Assembly: GCA_964545315.1 (NCBI GenBank)
Contig: CAZJGI010000007.1
Span: 21,345-85,344 of the forward strand
Reading direction: 5' to 3'
Length of the DNA: 64,000 nucleotides
Origin: JAAYJR01 sp964545315
GTDB taxonomy: Bacteria; Bacteroidota; Bacteroidia; Bacteroidales; Prolixibacteraceae
The position numbers and the translations under genes are program-made. Below the pieces are notes generated by a model. That model was not told the DNA's origin. It worked only from the letters and a program-made list of their open reading frames with translations, and ran no database searches. This document shows positions 36,265 to 45,994 of this stretch, one piece after another (the first letter of the stretch is position 1; every line of letters begins with the position of its first letter).

Positions 36265-37266
36265 ATGGAATATGAAACCATCATTCAGAACCTGAAAAAA
36301 AAAGTTTATCACCCCATCTATTTATTGCATGGAGAGGAACCTTATTATATCGATATGATCTCAGATTATATCGAAAAAAATGTATTGAAAGAAGAAGAAA
36401 GAAGCTTTAACCAAATTATTTTCTATGGTAAGGATACAGACGAAATTACAATTAAAGAGACAGCATACAGGTATCCTATGATGTCTGATAAACAAGTTGT
36501 AATTATAAAGGAGGCACAAAGTCTTAAAAAAATTGAAGAATTGACTCCATACGCCCTTAAACCCATGCCATCTACGATACTGGTTATTAATTATAAATAC
36601 AAAACTCTTGATAAACGAACTAAATTTTATAAAGCTGTCAACTCAAAGGGAGTTGTACTCGCAACAAAAAAACTGTATGATACTCAGATACCATCATGGA
36701 TAGAACACTATCTGAAACAATATAAATACACCATATCGCCCCAGGCATGCCAGATTCTAACTGCCTATCTGGGAACGGAACTCAGTAAAATATCAAATGA
36801 ACTTAATAAACTGCTAATTGCCGTAAAAGAAACAACACATATAACTCCTGAGCATATAGAAAAAAATATTGGATTGAGCAAAGATTTCAATACCCTTGAA
36901 TTACAGGATGCCCTTGCTGTAAGGAATGTATTTAAAGCTAATCAGATCATAAAATATTTTGGCTCTAATCAACAATTACATCCGATGCAGGTTACTACAT
37001 CAGTTCTGTTCGGATTCTACTCGAAACTATTGACAATACACTATTTGAATGATAAATCAGAGGCTTCAGTAGTCAAAGAAATTGGAGGCCATCCCTTTTA
37101 CATAAAAAAACTCATATCAGCTTCGAAAAATTACACGACCTCCAAACTTATTCAAATAATAGGTATATTGCGCGAGTATGATCTGAAAAGCAAAGGGGTT
37201 GGTGTATCAACAATGGTTGACACGTCAGAGTTACAAAAGGAAATGATTTTTAAAATTTTACATTAA
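36265..37266 (+). CDS. holA: DNA polymerase III delta subunit
   Basis: The clamp-loader subunit that opens the sliding clamp. The 333-residue protein starts with YHPIYLLHGEEPYYIDMISD, the usual beginning of the delta N-terminal domain, followed by MSDKQVVIIKEAQSLKK, the middle ITPEHIEKNIGLSKDFNTLELQ and a C-terminal collar domain. It starts a single base after the amn stop, and its TAA shares one base with the rhomboid ATG (TAATG), so translation is coupled. Confidence 0.93.
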   Translation: MEYETIIQNLKKKVYHPIYLLHGEEPYYIDMISDYIEKNVLKEEERSFNQIIFYGKDTDEITIKETAYRYPMMSDKQVVIIKEAQSLKKIEELTPYALKPMPSTILVINYKYKTLDKRTKFYKAVNSKGVVLATKKLYDTQIPSWIEHYLKQYKYTISPQACQILTAYLGTELSKISNELNKLLIAVKETTHITPEHIEKNIGLSKDFNTLELQDALAVRNVFKANQIIKYFGSNQQLHPMQVTTSVLFGFYSKLLTIHYLNDKSEASVVKEIGGHPFYIKKLISASKNYTTSKLIQIIGILREYDLKSKGVGVSTMVDTSELQKEMIFKILH

Positions 37267-37877
37267 TGGTTACATTCATAATTATTGGCATTACTTTTCT
37301 GGTTTCATTTTTAACATTTCAGGATGACAAGCTTATGGATAAGCTGCAATTCAATGCTGCTCAAATAATTCATCAAAAACAATATCACAGATTAATATCC
37401 CATGCTTTTATTCATGTAAGCTGGACACACCTTATAGTTAATATGCTGGTATTATATTTCTTCGGCAGGCCGGTTGAGAATTATTTTTCATATTTTTTTC
37501 ATAGCAGGGCCGTGATCTATTTTATTTTACTCTATTTTGGCGGGATCCTGGTTTCAAATATATGGGGCCTTATCAAACATCAGAATAACTATTACTATAA
37601 TGCTGTAGGGGCTTCAGGTGCGGTATCTGCAGTATTGTTCACTTTTATATTCCTTAATCCTTGGGAGAAACTATATTTATTCGCAATAATACCTATACCG
37701 GGAATTCTATTTGGGGCCGGATATCTCTTTTACTCTTACCTGATGAGTAAAAAAGAGTCAGATAATGTAGCTCATGATGCCCACTTTCTGGGAGCTGTCT
37801 TTGGTTTCTTTTTCCCGGTATTGCTTCAACCCGGGATGTTTAAACATTTCACAGATCAATTATTTTCATTTATTTGA
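37266..37877 (+). CDS. Rhomboid family intramembrane serine protease
   Basis: A 203-residue polytopic membrane protease with six predicted helices. The catalytic Ser117 lies in GASGAVSA and the catalytic His in the segment AHDAHFLGA (His173, with His170 nearby). HLIVNMLVLYFFGRPVE matches helix 2 with its conserved His-Asn pair, which helps form the oxyanion hole. All catalytic residues are present, so it should be active. The substrate is unknown. The start overlaps the holA stop by one base. Confidence 0.93.
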   Translation: MVTFIIIGITFLVSFLTFQDDKLMDKLQFNAAQIIHQKQYHRLISHAFIHVSWTHLIVNMLVLYFFGRPVENYFSYFFHSRAVIYFILLYFGGILVSNIWGLIKHQNNYYYNAVGASGAVSAVLFTFIFLNPWEKLYLFAIIPIPGILFGAGYLFYSYLMSKKESDNVAHDAHFLGAVFGFFFPVLLQPGMFKHFTDQLFSFI

Positions 37878-37881
37878 TATT

Positions 37882-38709
37882 ATGAAGTTTCTGTTTTTTA
37901 ACGGAAAAATAGTTGAATTTGAACAGGTTAACCTTCATGAATTATTTATTGATAATTCATTCCACTTAACACAAAATATATGGTTCGGATTTGGTGGTAT
38001 CCCACTTTTTAATCAAAATATGGAACTGCTTGCCGTTCAGGCTGAAATTCTCAAACTGCCTGTCCCCGGGTGCTTAAAGAATGCCAATGAACTATTACGT
38101 ATAACAAAGAGAATGTTAAATAAAAACAGATATTATAAATCAGGGATAATTCGCTTCAAAATGATTTCAGACGGGAACATAACCCATACTTTAGCCACAT
38201 GTATCCCATCAAAAGACCAGGCTTTACCATTTCCCGAAAGAGGATCTCTTATCATTGTCTCTGATTTAAAAAAAACTTCTCAAAACAACCTTAACCGCTA
38301 TATATTCTATAATAAAATCCTGTGGGATGCATCATTATTCAACCTTAAAGGGACAAATTATGACAATACCCTTATTATGAATAATAAAGGAATGTTATGT
38401 GAATGTGCCTATGGAAATATTTTTTTAATAAAAGGCAATAAGGTAATAACTCCTTCATTGTCAACCGGTTGTTATGAAGACACATTTCGCAATCTTATTA
38501 AAGGAATTGTATGCTCAACTGGTAAAATAATTGTTGAAGAGGATAAAATTAAAGAAGAAGACCTCTATCAGATGGATGAAATTTTTCTTGCGGGCGAAAA
38601 TATAGGAATACGTTGGGTTATGGGTATAGACAATAAAAGATATTTACACGAATATTCGAATATTATCCATAAACAATTAAACGAACTCCTCGAACAAAAG
38701 GCACACTAA
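37882..38709 (+). CDS. Class IV aminotransferase-like PLP protein
   Basis: A 275-residue fold-type IV PLP protein related to branched-chain aminotransferase and aminodeoxychorismate lyase. I start at ATG 37882; the longer frame from 37774 overlaps rhomboid and adds unrelated residues. YIFYNKILWDASLF contains the probable PLP-Lys, and CECAYGNIFLIKGNKVITPSL matches the usual E-x-x-x-x-NIF motif. The N-terminal H-x-x-R-L motif is replaced (NQNMELLA), and GCYEDTFRNLIKGI replaces the usual GIL.GI/TR segment, so activity or substrate may differ from the model enzymes. The 4-bp convergent overlap with yqgE leaves no terminator space. Confidence 0.8.
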   Translation: MKFLFFNGKIVEFEQVNLHELFIDNSFHLTQNIWFGFGGIPLFNQNMELLAVQAEILKLPVPGCLKNANELLRITKRMLNKNRYYKSGIIRFKMISDGNITHTLATCIPSKDQALPFPERGSLIIVSDLKKTSQNNLNRYIFYNKILWDASLFNLKGTNYDNTLIMNNKGMLCECAYGNIFLIKGNKVITPSLSTGCYEDTFRNLIKGIVCSTGKIIVEEDKIKEEDLYQMDEIFLAGENIGIRWVMGIDNKRYLHEYSNIIHKQLNELLEQKAH

Positions 38710-39296
38710 TTCATAGCAGGATTTTCAGGAAAATTTTCCCATATTGAATATTGGCTTCCGGCTTTTTTTACAAAATCATTCCATGAAGCTTCGTGGAGTT
38801 CACGCATAACAGTCTCTTCATCAACATCATTAACCAGCCAGGAATCTTCTTTTATTTCCCGTTCAAGTTGTCCTGCTTCCCATCCTGAATAACCTACGAA
38901 GAATCTTAATTCTCCCGGTGCAATTAAGTCAGTTCTTATCAGTTGTTTGAGCACCTCAAAATCCCCACCCCAGTATATATTGCCCAAAACATGAATACTG
39001 CCAGGGATTTTTTCCCCAAGTTTATGAATATAATAAACTGAGTCTGTAGACACCGGGCCTCCCAAATAAACATCTCCTTCAAAATCCGGAAATCCCGGTA
39101 TTATATCCTGTATACCCAAATCTACCTTTTTATTTAAGATGAAGCCTACTGCTCCCTTTGCACTATAAGCTACAAGTAAAATCACCGATCTGTTAAAATA
39201 ATTACCGGGCAAGAAAGGTTCTGCGATCAATACACGCCCTTTTTGCGGGGATATATTGTTTGTACGGATCCTGAATATGTCTAAATTGTCTTTCAT
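38706..39296 (-). CDS. YqgE/AlgH family protein
   Basis: A 196-residue cytosolic protein with the family pattern: KGRVLIAEPFLPGNYFNRSV at the N-terminus, GAVGFILNKK, DVYLGGPVSTDSVYYIHKLG, and FFVGYSGWEAGQLEREIKED followed by SWLV. The UPF0301 function is unsettled; AlgH in Pseudomonas affects alginate control. Length and motifs are normal. Confidence 0.93.
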   Translation of the reverse strand: MKDNLDIFRIRTNNISPQKGRVLIAEPFLPGNYFNRSVILLVAYSAKGAVGFILNKKVDLGIQDIIPGFPDFEGDVYLGGPVSTDSVYYIHKLGEKIPGSIHVLGNIYWGGDFEVLKQLIRTDLIAPGELRFFVGYSGWEAGQLEREIKEDSWLVNDVDEETVMRELHEASWNDFVKKAGSQYSIWENFPENPAMN

Positions 39297-39390
39297 AACT
39301 CAAGAGCAATATACTAAATTTCAACTACTCTTCAAATAGTTTAAAAATCATACTACAAAAATTATGCGATTTTTTTAAATGAAAAATGTG

Positions 39391-39699
39391 TCAGTCTTCT
39401 TCAACTATAATAAACACATCTTCATCGGGTTTAGACATATAATACTGCTCTCTGGCAAACTTCTCAAGTTGTTTCATACCGGATTGCAGATCTTCTAACT
39501 TTTTATTATCCGAATCAATACGTTCGATATAGTATTCCTTCTGTTTTTGAAGCTCTTTCAGACGGCTTTTATTCGTTTGATGGGTTATTATGCTGTTCTC
39601 GTCGAAAAAAAGTATCCAGGCTAAAAATAATATACTCGCAATAAAATATTTATTGACAAGTATTCTAACTATCCTGTGACTTATTTTCTTTTTTTGCAT
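39391..39699 (-). CDS. FtsB/DivIC-like septum protein
   Basis: A 102-residue bitopic membrane protein: a short basic N-terminus (MQKKKISHRIVRILVNK), one membrane helix (YFIASILFLAWILFF), a coiled-coil (KSRLKELQKQKEYYIERIDS through KLEDL) and the terminal FAREQYYMSKPDEDVFII that is typical of FtsB/DivIC. It should join FtsQ and FtsL in the divisome. I start at ATG 39699, not 39735, because the extra 12 residues are hydrophobic and atypical. A TATTTTTG box (39718-39725) lies 19 bp upstream of this start and would suit a short leader. Confidence 0.88.
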   Translation of the reverse strand: MQKKKISHRIVRILVNKYFIASILFLAWILFFDENSIITHQTNKSRLKELQKQKEYYIERIDSDNKKLEDLQSGMKQLEKFAREQYYMSKPDEDVFIIVEED

Positions 39700-39942
39700 C
39701 TCTGTCCTGTTTTTATTCAAAAATAATATTACCAAGTCACATAAAAATAAAATCCCGGAAATTTCTTTTATATGTTATTAACAGCTTACAGTTCAAATAT
39801 CAGGTATAATTTAGAATAAAAATATTTAATTGTCAATTTTGTTTTGTAATTTCAGAATTTGATAGATTTACAAATTAAAATATAAAAGCCGTTTTTGATA
39901 AATACAATCTACGACATAATTTCGGAAAAATTTTGGAAAAGC

Positions 39943-41973
39943 ATGTCTCAACCTGAAAAAAATAAGCTTTTCCAAATGTTTGTGGCAGCATTACTGGTTC
40001 TGCTCACAACCATTATAAATTTTGTAATAACCCTGGCGAATAACAGCTCTTCATGTTTCTATTGCGATGCAAGCCTGGTATTAGCGTCAGCAATGGCATT
40101 AATATTTATTATTAACGCTAAAATGAACGGAGTATTATACGCACTATTTTCCCTTCCGGTTTTTGTTTATGCTTATAATATCTCGGACTTCTCATCACAT
40201 CCCCCTGTTAATGAGACTTTATATCAGTCGGCATTGTGGTTGTTATCAGGAGCTTTTATTCTTTTATTTTTTTACAGATCGGACGGGAAAGTCATTTTCT
40301 ATTTTTTCATTTCATTGGGAATACTGATCTTTCAGGTTAACAAAACAGAAAGTCTGGCAGACTCATTCACTTCGGGCAGACCATTATTAATACACCCTTT
40401 ATTCTTATTTATCATACTTTTTTCCACTCTCTTTTTTTTAAGAAATAAGTATAGAAAAATCACTGACTCTTTGTCAGAAAAACTTGTAACCTTAAACAGG
40501 AGCATTTCAGAAGTAGTAAGAACTTCACCGTTTCCTATAGTTGAAATAAAAGCCATAAATGATGAATATGGTAATATGGTTAATTTACATGTTGAAAAAG
40601 TGAATAACGCTTTTGAATCTGCATTTAAAATAAACAATTACGAAATAACAAGTCAGGATGCAAATTTTATTTTCGAACTTGTATTTCAGGAAAACATAGA
40701 TCTTTATAAGATACTTTATTACGAACATAAAAAATCGCACGAATTCCAGGTAAAAAAGTTTGACAAATGGTATAAAATACATTCCCTCCACCCAAATAAC
40801 GAAACCTTTTATATTATTCTGGAAGATATTACAAAAATCAAGAAAAAATTAGCTGAACTTGAAATTAGTAAAAAAAGGTATAAAGTATTGCTTGAAGCTA
40901 TTCCTGACATATTTTTTGTCATTGACAAGGATGGCACATATGAAGATTTTGTTATTAAAGAAAGTGACCTTTTTAAGATAGAAGATGCAAATATTGTGGG
41001 CAGTACAATTTTTGATGTCGGTTTTCCTGAAAATATGGCTGATAAAATTTATCAATGCATTCAAAACTGTCTGAAAAACAATTCTATAGAGACTATTGAG
41101 TATTCGTTAAAAACACCAAACGGCACCTATCTTTTTGAAATGAGACTTGCAAAACTGAATGCAAGGTCTGTGATATCAATTGCACGTGATATTACAAGAC
41201 GCAAGAATGCTGAATTCAGTCTTGAGAAAGCAAAGAAAAAAGCAGAAGAAAGCGACAGGTTAAAGTCAATATTCCTGACAAATCTTTCACATGAAATAAG
41301 GACGCCCTTAAATATAATAACCAATTTTACAAGGATGCTTACTGAAGGGAAGCTTAAAAGTTCAGAAAAGGCTGAACTTGCTGATGCCATTACGCAAAAC
41401 GGCACACAGCTCCTTAATATGATAAACAATACAATTCATTTATCCAAAATTGAAACGGAAACAGTAGAAGTTTCCATGAAATTTTGTGAAGTTAATTCAT
41501 TAATCAAGGGTATATACAATCACTACAGACCTCTGATACCTGATTCAAGGCCGGTTAAAATAAATATGCACCTTGATGTGCCAAATCCTGCATTTGGCTT
41601 TGTTACTGACAGCCAGATGCTGAAAGAAATTCTTGAAATACTTGTAGATAACGCAGTAAAATATACATTGAAAGGGGAAATATGGATCAGCTATGAAATG
41701 GAAAGAAATGAACAGGTAAAATTCATAATCTCAGATACAGGAATTGGAATTGAAAAAGAAGAGACAGATAATATTTTCAGCCGTTTCTACAGAGTCAAAA
41801 ATGAGATCAATGACATGACATCAGGTTCCGGCATAGGACTTCCGATAGCAAAACATTTTATAAAATTACTTGGAGGAGAACTAATTATGGACACCAGACC
41901 TGGAAAAGGCACAACGATAACCTTTTCTCTGCCATTCAGGGAAGGAGAAGGTTATTTAAGAGTTGTAAGCTAA
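39943..41973 (+). CDS. PAS-containing membrane sensor histidine kinase
   Basis: A 676-residue kinase starting at ATG 39943 (a TTG at 39895 is an alternative that adds 16 residues). About five or six membrane helices fill residues 10-180. Two PAS-like segments follow (about 190-300 and 310-425, the second with FFVIDKDGTYEDFVI). The HisKA phospho-acceptor is His450 in FLTNLSHEIRTPLN, and the ATPase domain has LVDNAVKYTLKG (N box), SDTGIGIEKEE (G1) and GSGIGLPIAKHFI (G2). There is no receiver domain and no response-regulator gene beside it, so it is an orphan kinase whose ligand is unknown. Confidence 0.93.
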   Translation: MSQPEKNKLFQMFVAALLVLLTTIINFVITLANNSSSCFYCDASLVLASAMALIFIINAKMNGVLYALFSLPVFVYAYNISDFSSHPPVNETLYQSALWLLSGAFILLFFYRSDGKVIFYFFISLGILIFQVNKTESLADSFTSGRPLLIHPLFLFIILFSTLFFLRNKYRKITDSLSEKLVTLNRSISEVVRTSPFPIVEIKAINDEYGNMVNLHVEKVNNAFESAFKINNYEITSQDANFIFELVFQENIDLYKILYYEHKKSHEFQVKKFDKWYKIHSLHPNNETFYIILEDITKIKKKLAELEISKKRYKVLLEAIPDIFFVIDKDGTYEDFVIKESDLFKIEDANIVGSTIFDVGFPENMADKIYQCIQNCLKNNSIETIEYSLKTPNGTYLFEMRLAKLNARSVISIARDITRRKNAEFSLEKAKKKAEESDRLKSIFLTNLSHEIRTPLNIITNFTRMLTEGKLKSSEKAELADAITQNGTQLLNMINNTIHLSKIETETVEVSMKFCEVNSLIKGIYNHYRPLIPDSRPVKINMHLDVPNPAFGFVTDSQMLKEILEILVDNAVKYTLKGEIWISYEMERNEQVKFIISDTGIGIEKEETDNIFSRFYRVKNEINDMTSGSGIGLPIAKHFIKLLGGELIMDTRPGKGTTITFSLPFREGEGYLRVVS

Positions 41974-42109
41974 TGTTATTTCATGCCAGATGCAATCACT
42001 TATCAAATAAATCAAAACTACTGTTTCCCGGGTGAAATTGGTGATACTATGGTTAATATACGAATTTATGTTACTAATTTAACAGTTTAAGCAATTTTCC
42101 ATATCACTT

Positions 42110-42140
42110 TTTGAAGAATGCATTTTTATCTTTAGTTTTG
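42110..42140 (+). promoter_or_regulatory. Promoter of the sulfate-activation operon
   Basis: TTTG (42110-42113), 19 bp, then TAGTTTTG (42133-42140): an exact match to the Bacteroidota consensus TTTG-N19-TAnnTTTG. Transcription should start near 42147, about 54 nt before the SLC13 start. Confidence 0.75.
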
Positions 42141-42200
42141 AATCGAACTAACAGCATAAGCCCAAAAATTGAAAAATGTCTGTAAACCATACTTATTCAG

Positions 42201-44006
42201 ATGACCGGTGAGGGATATATCGTCGTTGGATTGATCATATTGATCATCTTCGTCCTGTCCAGGGAATTAATGCGGCCGGGGCTGGTACTGTTTTCAGCTT
42301 CCGTAATATTAATGATTACAGGAATTATATCCAACAAAGAGATGCTTGATGGATTCTCAAACAAAGGCATGATCACTGTCGGCCTTTTATTCCTGGTTAG
42401 TGAAGGAATTCGTAAGTCAGGCGTACTTAACCGCGTTGCCCAAACCTATCTTCCCGGAAGAAGAGGCAAACTGGCCTTCCTCATTCCCCGTATTATTTTA
42501 CCTGTTTCTGTTTTATCAGCGTTTCTTAACAATACACCTGTGGTTATTATTTTTGCACCAATTGTAAAAAAATGGGCAGAAAAACTAAACATGTCACCAA
42601 AAAAATTTCTTATACCTCTTTCCTATGCTACAATCTTTGGTGGTGTTTGTACCCTCATTGGTACGTCAACCAACCTGGTAGTACACGGATTAATCCTGGA
42701 AAATGGTTATAATGGTTTCAGTATGTTTGAATTGGGAAAAATTGGAGTTTTTCTTACAATAGGCGGCACATTATATCTTGCCATTTTCGGAAATAAATTA
42801 TTACCGGGGAAAAGGATATTATTAAAAAACAAAAACACAGGAGGTTCAAAAGATTATTACTATGATGTTACGATTACGGAAAACAGTAATCTGACAGGCA
42901 GCACCCTGACTCACGGACGTTTAAAAGAACTGAAAAAACTTACTGTAAGGATTATAGAAAGAGATGGAAAGATTATAGATGCAAAAAAAGGAACTCACAC
43001 ACTATATAAAGGTGACAAGTTACTGCTGGCAGGAAAATCAGACAGGCTAAACTACATTTTAGCTAATGACAATATAAGTCTGAACGGAATTGATCTGGTC
43101 AAAGATATCCCCAGAAGCAAGCTTAAACAATATGAAGCTGTCATCTCCCCCCGATTCCCGGGCATAGGGAAGACCATACCTGAATTCAATTTTTTTGATC
43201 ACTACCAGGCTGTAGTCCTGGCAGTTCACAGAAACGGGGAACGTTTAACATCAAATCTGAACAATTTAAAACTTAAAGCGGGAGACAACCTTGTTCTTCT
43301 TACAACAGACAAATTTATCCAGACATGGGGGGACTCTAAAATATTTTATCTTACCTCCTATATACGTGATTACCGTACAACCGGCACCTTTTGGAAAAAA
43401 TGGCTTGCATTCATTATTTTGCTGCTTATGATAATCGGAGGCACTATAGGTCAATATTTTCATTCTCCATCAGGAATTACCTTCGACATGTTTTTCTTTT
43501 CAGCCCTTGCTGTAATTTTCTTAATATGGTTGAAAATTTTGCCTCATCAGAATTACACAAAAGCTGTCAGCTGGGATGTTCTCATTACAATAGCCTGTGC
43601 TTTTGCAATAAGTAAGGCTATGCAGAATTCGGGGGCAGCTGAGTCCCTTGCCCGTACAACTATAGGTTTTGCCCGTAATTTCGGCCCGGTCGGTGTTATG
43701 GCTGCAATCTATCTGATAACAACAATCTTCACAGAAATAATTACCAATAATGCTGCTGCAGCGCTGGTGTTCCCAATAGCCCTGGCTGCAGCCCAGCAGT
43801 TAAATATCGATCCAAAACCCTTTTTTGTAGCTATAACTGTGGCTGCATCCGCCAGCTTTTCAACCCCAATCGGATATCAGACAAATTTAATAGTACAGGC
43901 AATCGGGAATTATAAATTCATTGACTATGTTAAAATCGGATTACCTATGAATCTTCTCGCTTTTATAATTTCAATGTTATTAATCCCTGTATTTTGGAGT
44001 TTCTAA
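42201..44006 (+). CDS. SLC13-family permease with RCK-C domains
   Basis: A 601-residue inner-membrane anion transporter. The N-terminal half has helices with LNNTPVVIIFAPIVKKWA and GTSTNLVVHG, and the C-terminal half has FTEIITNNAAAALVFPIALA and SFSTPIGYQTNLIVQAIGNY; these paired motifs form the ion- and substrate-binding hairpins of SLC13/DASS proteins. Two soluble TrkA-C (RCK_C) domains lie between (about 215-300 and 310-385). Family members carry sulfate, phosphate or dicarboxylates. Position at the head of a cysD-cysNC operon points to sulfate uptake. DUF4914 follows after 26 bp. Confidence 0.9.
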   Translation: MTGEGYIVVGLIILIIFVLSRELMRPGLVLFSASVILMITGIISNKEMLDGFSNKGMITVGLLFLVSEGIRKSGVLNRVAQTYLPGRRGKLAFLIPRIILPVSVLSAFLNNTPVVIIFAPIVKKWAEKLNMSPKKFLIPLSYATIFGGVCTLIGTSTNLVVHGLILENGYNGFSMFELGKIGVFLTIGGTLYLAIFGNKLLPGKRILLKNKNTGGSKDYYYDVTITENSNLTGSTLTHGRLKELKKLTVRIIERDGKIIDAKKGTHTLYKGDKLLLAGKSDRLNYILANDNISLNGIDLVKDIPRSKLKQYEAVISPRFPGIGKTIPEFNFFDHYQAVVLAVHRNGERLTSNLNNLKLKAGDNLVLLTTDKFIQTWGDSKIFYLTSYIRDYRTTGTFWKKWLAFIILLLMIIGGTIGQYFHSPSGITFDMFFFSALAVIFLIWLKILPHQNYTKAVSWDVLITIACAFAISKAMQNSGAAESLARTTIGFARNFGPVGVMAAIYLITTIFTEIITNNAAAALVFPIALAAAQQLNIDPKPFFVAITVAASASFSTPIGYQTNLIVQAIGNYKFIDYVKIGLPMNLLAFIISMLLIPVFWSF

Positions 44007-44032
44007 AATGATAATCTTTTAAAAACAAAAAG

Positions 44033-45994
44033 ATGATAAAGGACAACGTACTTAGTATTCTGGAAGAGATGAAAGTTAATCTTCCTGTCAATGTCAAAGC
44101 TGTTATGCAAGAGTGTAAAAGCCTTACTCTGTATGATACAACAGATGAGCTGGCCGATGCATCAACAGGAGGTAAAGGGAACAACAGTTTTGAGGTCAAA
44201 TATCTCATACCGGGGAAAGGTGAGTATACGGAGGCAATTGTACACAGGGTAAAAAACGGCATATCAGCAAACTATCCTGAGCCTTATATGCGCCGGCGAG
44301 ATCCCGACACTATGGTAATTGCTGATGATCTGCCGACAGACAAACAGCGGTTCAAAGACAGATATGGTTATGACTTCACCTCTCTTCAGTCAGAGACATT
44401 TGACTGGCTAAAAGATCAGGATCTGGCATGTTTTTTCTATTTTGCAGGCAGGGAAAAAATCGGTTCAACAGGTATTGCAATAGCGCCTGCCAATGCTGCT
44501 TTTTTTTCAATGGGGCTGTCAATGTTACAACAAATTATCCCCATTGCTGATCTTGAAAATTACCCCCCGGTTAAATCAGTAATATTTGTTGCTCCTGTGT
44601 TCAGACATACACACTTTAATGGCAAACAAATAGTAGTGCACAATCGTTCCGAAAATATGCACGAACTTTATTCCTATAATCTTTACCCGGGGCCAAGTGC
44701 AAAAAAAGGCCTTTACGGTGTTTTGCTGACACAGGGTGAGCGGGAAGGGTGGGTAACTGCCCACTGCTCAGTAGTGCAATCGGTAAGTCCCTATGATAAT
44801 GTGCAGACCTTTATGCACGAAGGTGCAAGCGGAGGCGGAAAAAGTGAAATGCACCAGAATATCGTAAGAGAAGTGGATGGCCGTGTTTTGATAGGAACTA
44901 ACTCCGTCACCCAGGAACAAAGATTTATTAGTATACCAAGATTCTGTTCATTCTATTCTGTAGCTGATGATATGGCCTTGTGTCATCCGTCAATACAAAG
45001 AGAGAATGGCAAGCTTGAGGTAATTGATGCTGAAAATGCCTGGTTCGTAAGAGTTGACAGTGTAACAGAATACGGCAGTGATCCTCATTTGGAAAAGGCA
45101 ACAATAAAACCCGGTAAATCTTTACTTTTCCTGAATATTGACACTGTACCTGATTCTACTGCACTAATATGGGACCATATCCAGGATGAACCCGGGAAAC
45201 CCTGCCCTAATCCAAGGGTCATTCTTCCCCGCGATATTGTAAAAAATATTATCAATAATCCGGTTTCGATAGATATAAGAAGTTTTGGCTTAAGAACACC
45301 CTGTTGCACCAGAGAACATCCATCATATGGTATTGCAGGCCTGTTCCATGTTCTTCCTCCTGCCCTGGCCTGGCTATGGCGCCTGGTTTCACCAAGAGGA
45401 TATAACAACCCCAGTATAATAAGTTCCGGAGGAATGGAGAGTGAGGGTGTGGGATCTTACTGGCCGTTTGCAACAGGGAAACATGTAACTCATGCAAACC
45501 TGTTACTTGACCAGATCGTTAAAACCCCACGAACAACTTTCACACTCGTACCAAACCAAAATATTGGTGCGTGGCAGGTAGGATTTAAACCCCAGCTGTT
45601 AATGCGTGAGTATCTTACCAGACGAGGTATTGCACGGTTAAGAAGAGATCAGTACCAACCTGCGAGGTGCAGCCTTCTGGGATATGAGCTGAACTATCTT
45701 ACCATCGAAAGCTCTAAAATACCTACCAGATTCCTAAAGGTATATACCCAGGTGGATGTGGGGACAGAAGGATATGATGCCGGTGCAAAAATTTTAGAGA
45801 ATTTCTTTAAAAAAGAGCTGGAAAAATTCTTACATAAAGATCTCTACAAAACCGGCAGGCGGATTATTGATGCATGTATGTCAGATGCAAAAGTTGAAGA
45901 ATATAATGATATAATTCCAATGAATTTCCAATATTCATTTAATCAGCTGGAAGATTACGAACAACTTTCAAGCTTAAATGAGGGAAATCAATGA
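44033..45994 (+). CDS. DUF4914 family protein, PEP-carboxykinase-like
   Basis: A 653-residue protein I recognise as DUF4914, a family without assigned function. The middle resembles ATP-type PEP carboxykinase in residue order: KKGLYGVLL (224-232) where PEPCK has its KKG.F segment, TAHCS (242-246) where PEPCK has HCSAN, then a P-loop EGASGGGKSE (263-272) and RVLIGTNS (284-291) where PEPCK has the LIGDDEH segment. A kinase or nucleotide-binding role is thus likely; whether it decarboxylates anything is unknown. It sits between a sulfate-type permease and cysD, whose start overlaps its stop by 4 bp (ATGA), so its level is tied to ATP sulfurylase. Confidence 0.82.
   Translation: MIKDNVLSILEEMKVNLPVNVKAVMQECKSLTLYDTTDELADASTGGKGNNSFEVKYLIPGKGEYTEAIVHRVKNGISANYPEPYMRRRDPDTMVIADDLPTDKQRFKDRYGYDFTSLQSETFDWLKDQDLACFFYFAGREKIGSTGIAIAPANAAFFSMGLSMLQQIIPIADLENYPPVKSVIFVAPVFRHTHFNGKQIVVHNRSENMHELYSYNLYPGPSAKKGLYGVLLTQGEREGWVTAHCSVVQSVSPYDNVQTFMHEGASGGGKSEMHQNIVREVDGRVLIGTNSVTQEQRFISIPRFCSFYSVADDMALCHPSIQRENGKLEVIDAENAWFVRVDSVTEYGSDPHLEKATIKPGKSLLFLNIDTVPDSTALIWDHIQDEPGKPCPNPRVILPRDIVKNIINNPVSIDIRSFGLRTPCCTREHPSYGIAGLFHVLPPALAWLWRLVSPRGYNNPSIISSGGMESEGVGSYWPFATGKHVTHANLLLDQIVKTPRTTFTLVPNQNIGAWQVGFKPQLLMREYLTRRGIARLRRDQYQPARCSLLGYELNYLTIESSKIPTRFLKVYTQVDVGTEGYDAGAKILENFFKKELEKFLHKDLYKTGRRIIDACMSDAKVEEYNDIIPMNFQYSFNQLEDYEQLSSLNEGNQ

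Noticed and set aside
37774..37881. Longer N-terminus for the class IV aminotransferase
   Set aside because: It lies inside the rhomboid CDS in another frame and adds residues unlike the family; the ATG at 37882 gives a normal start directly after the rhomboid stop.
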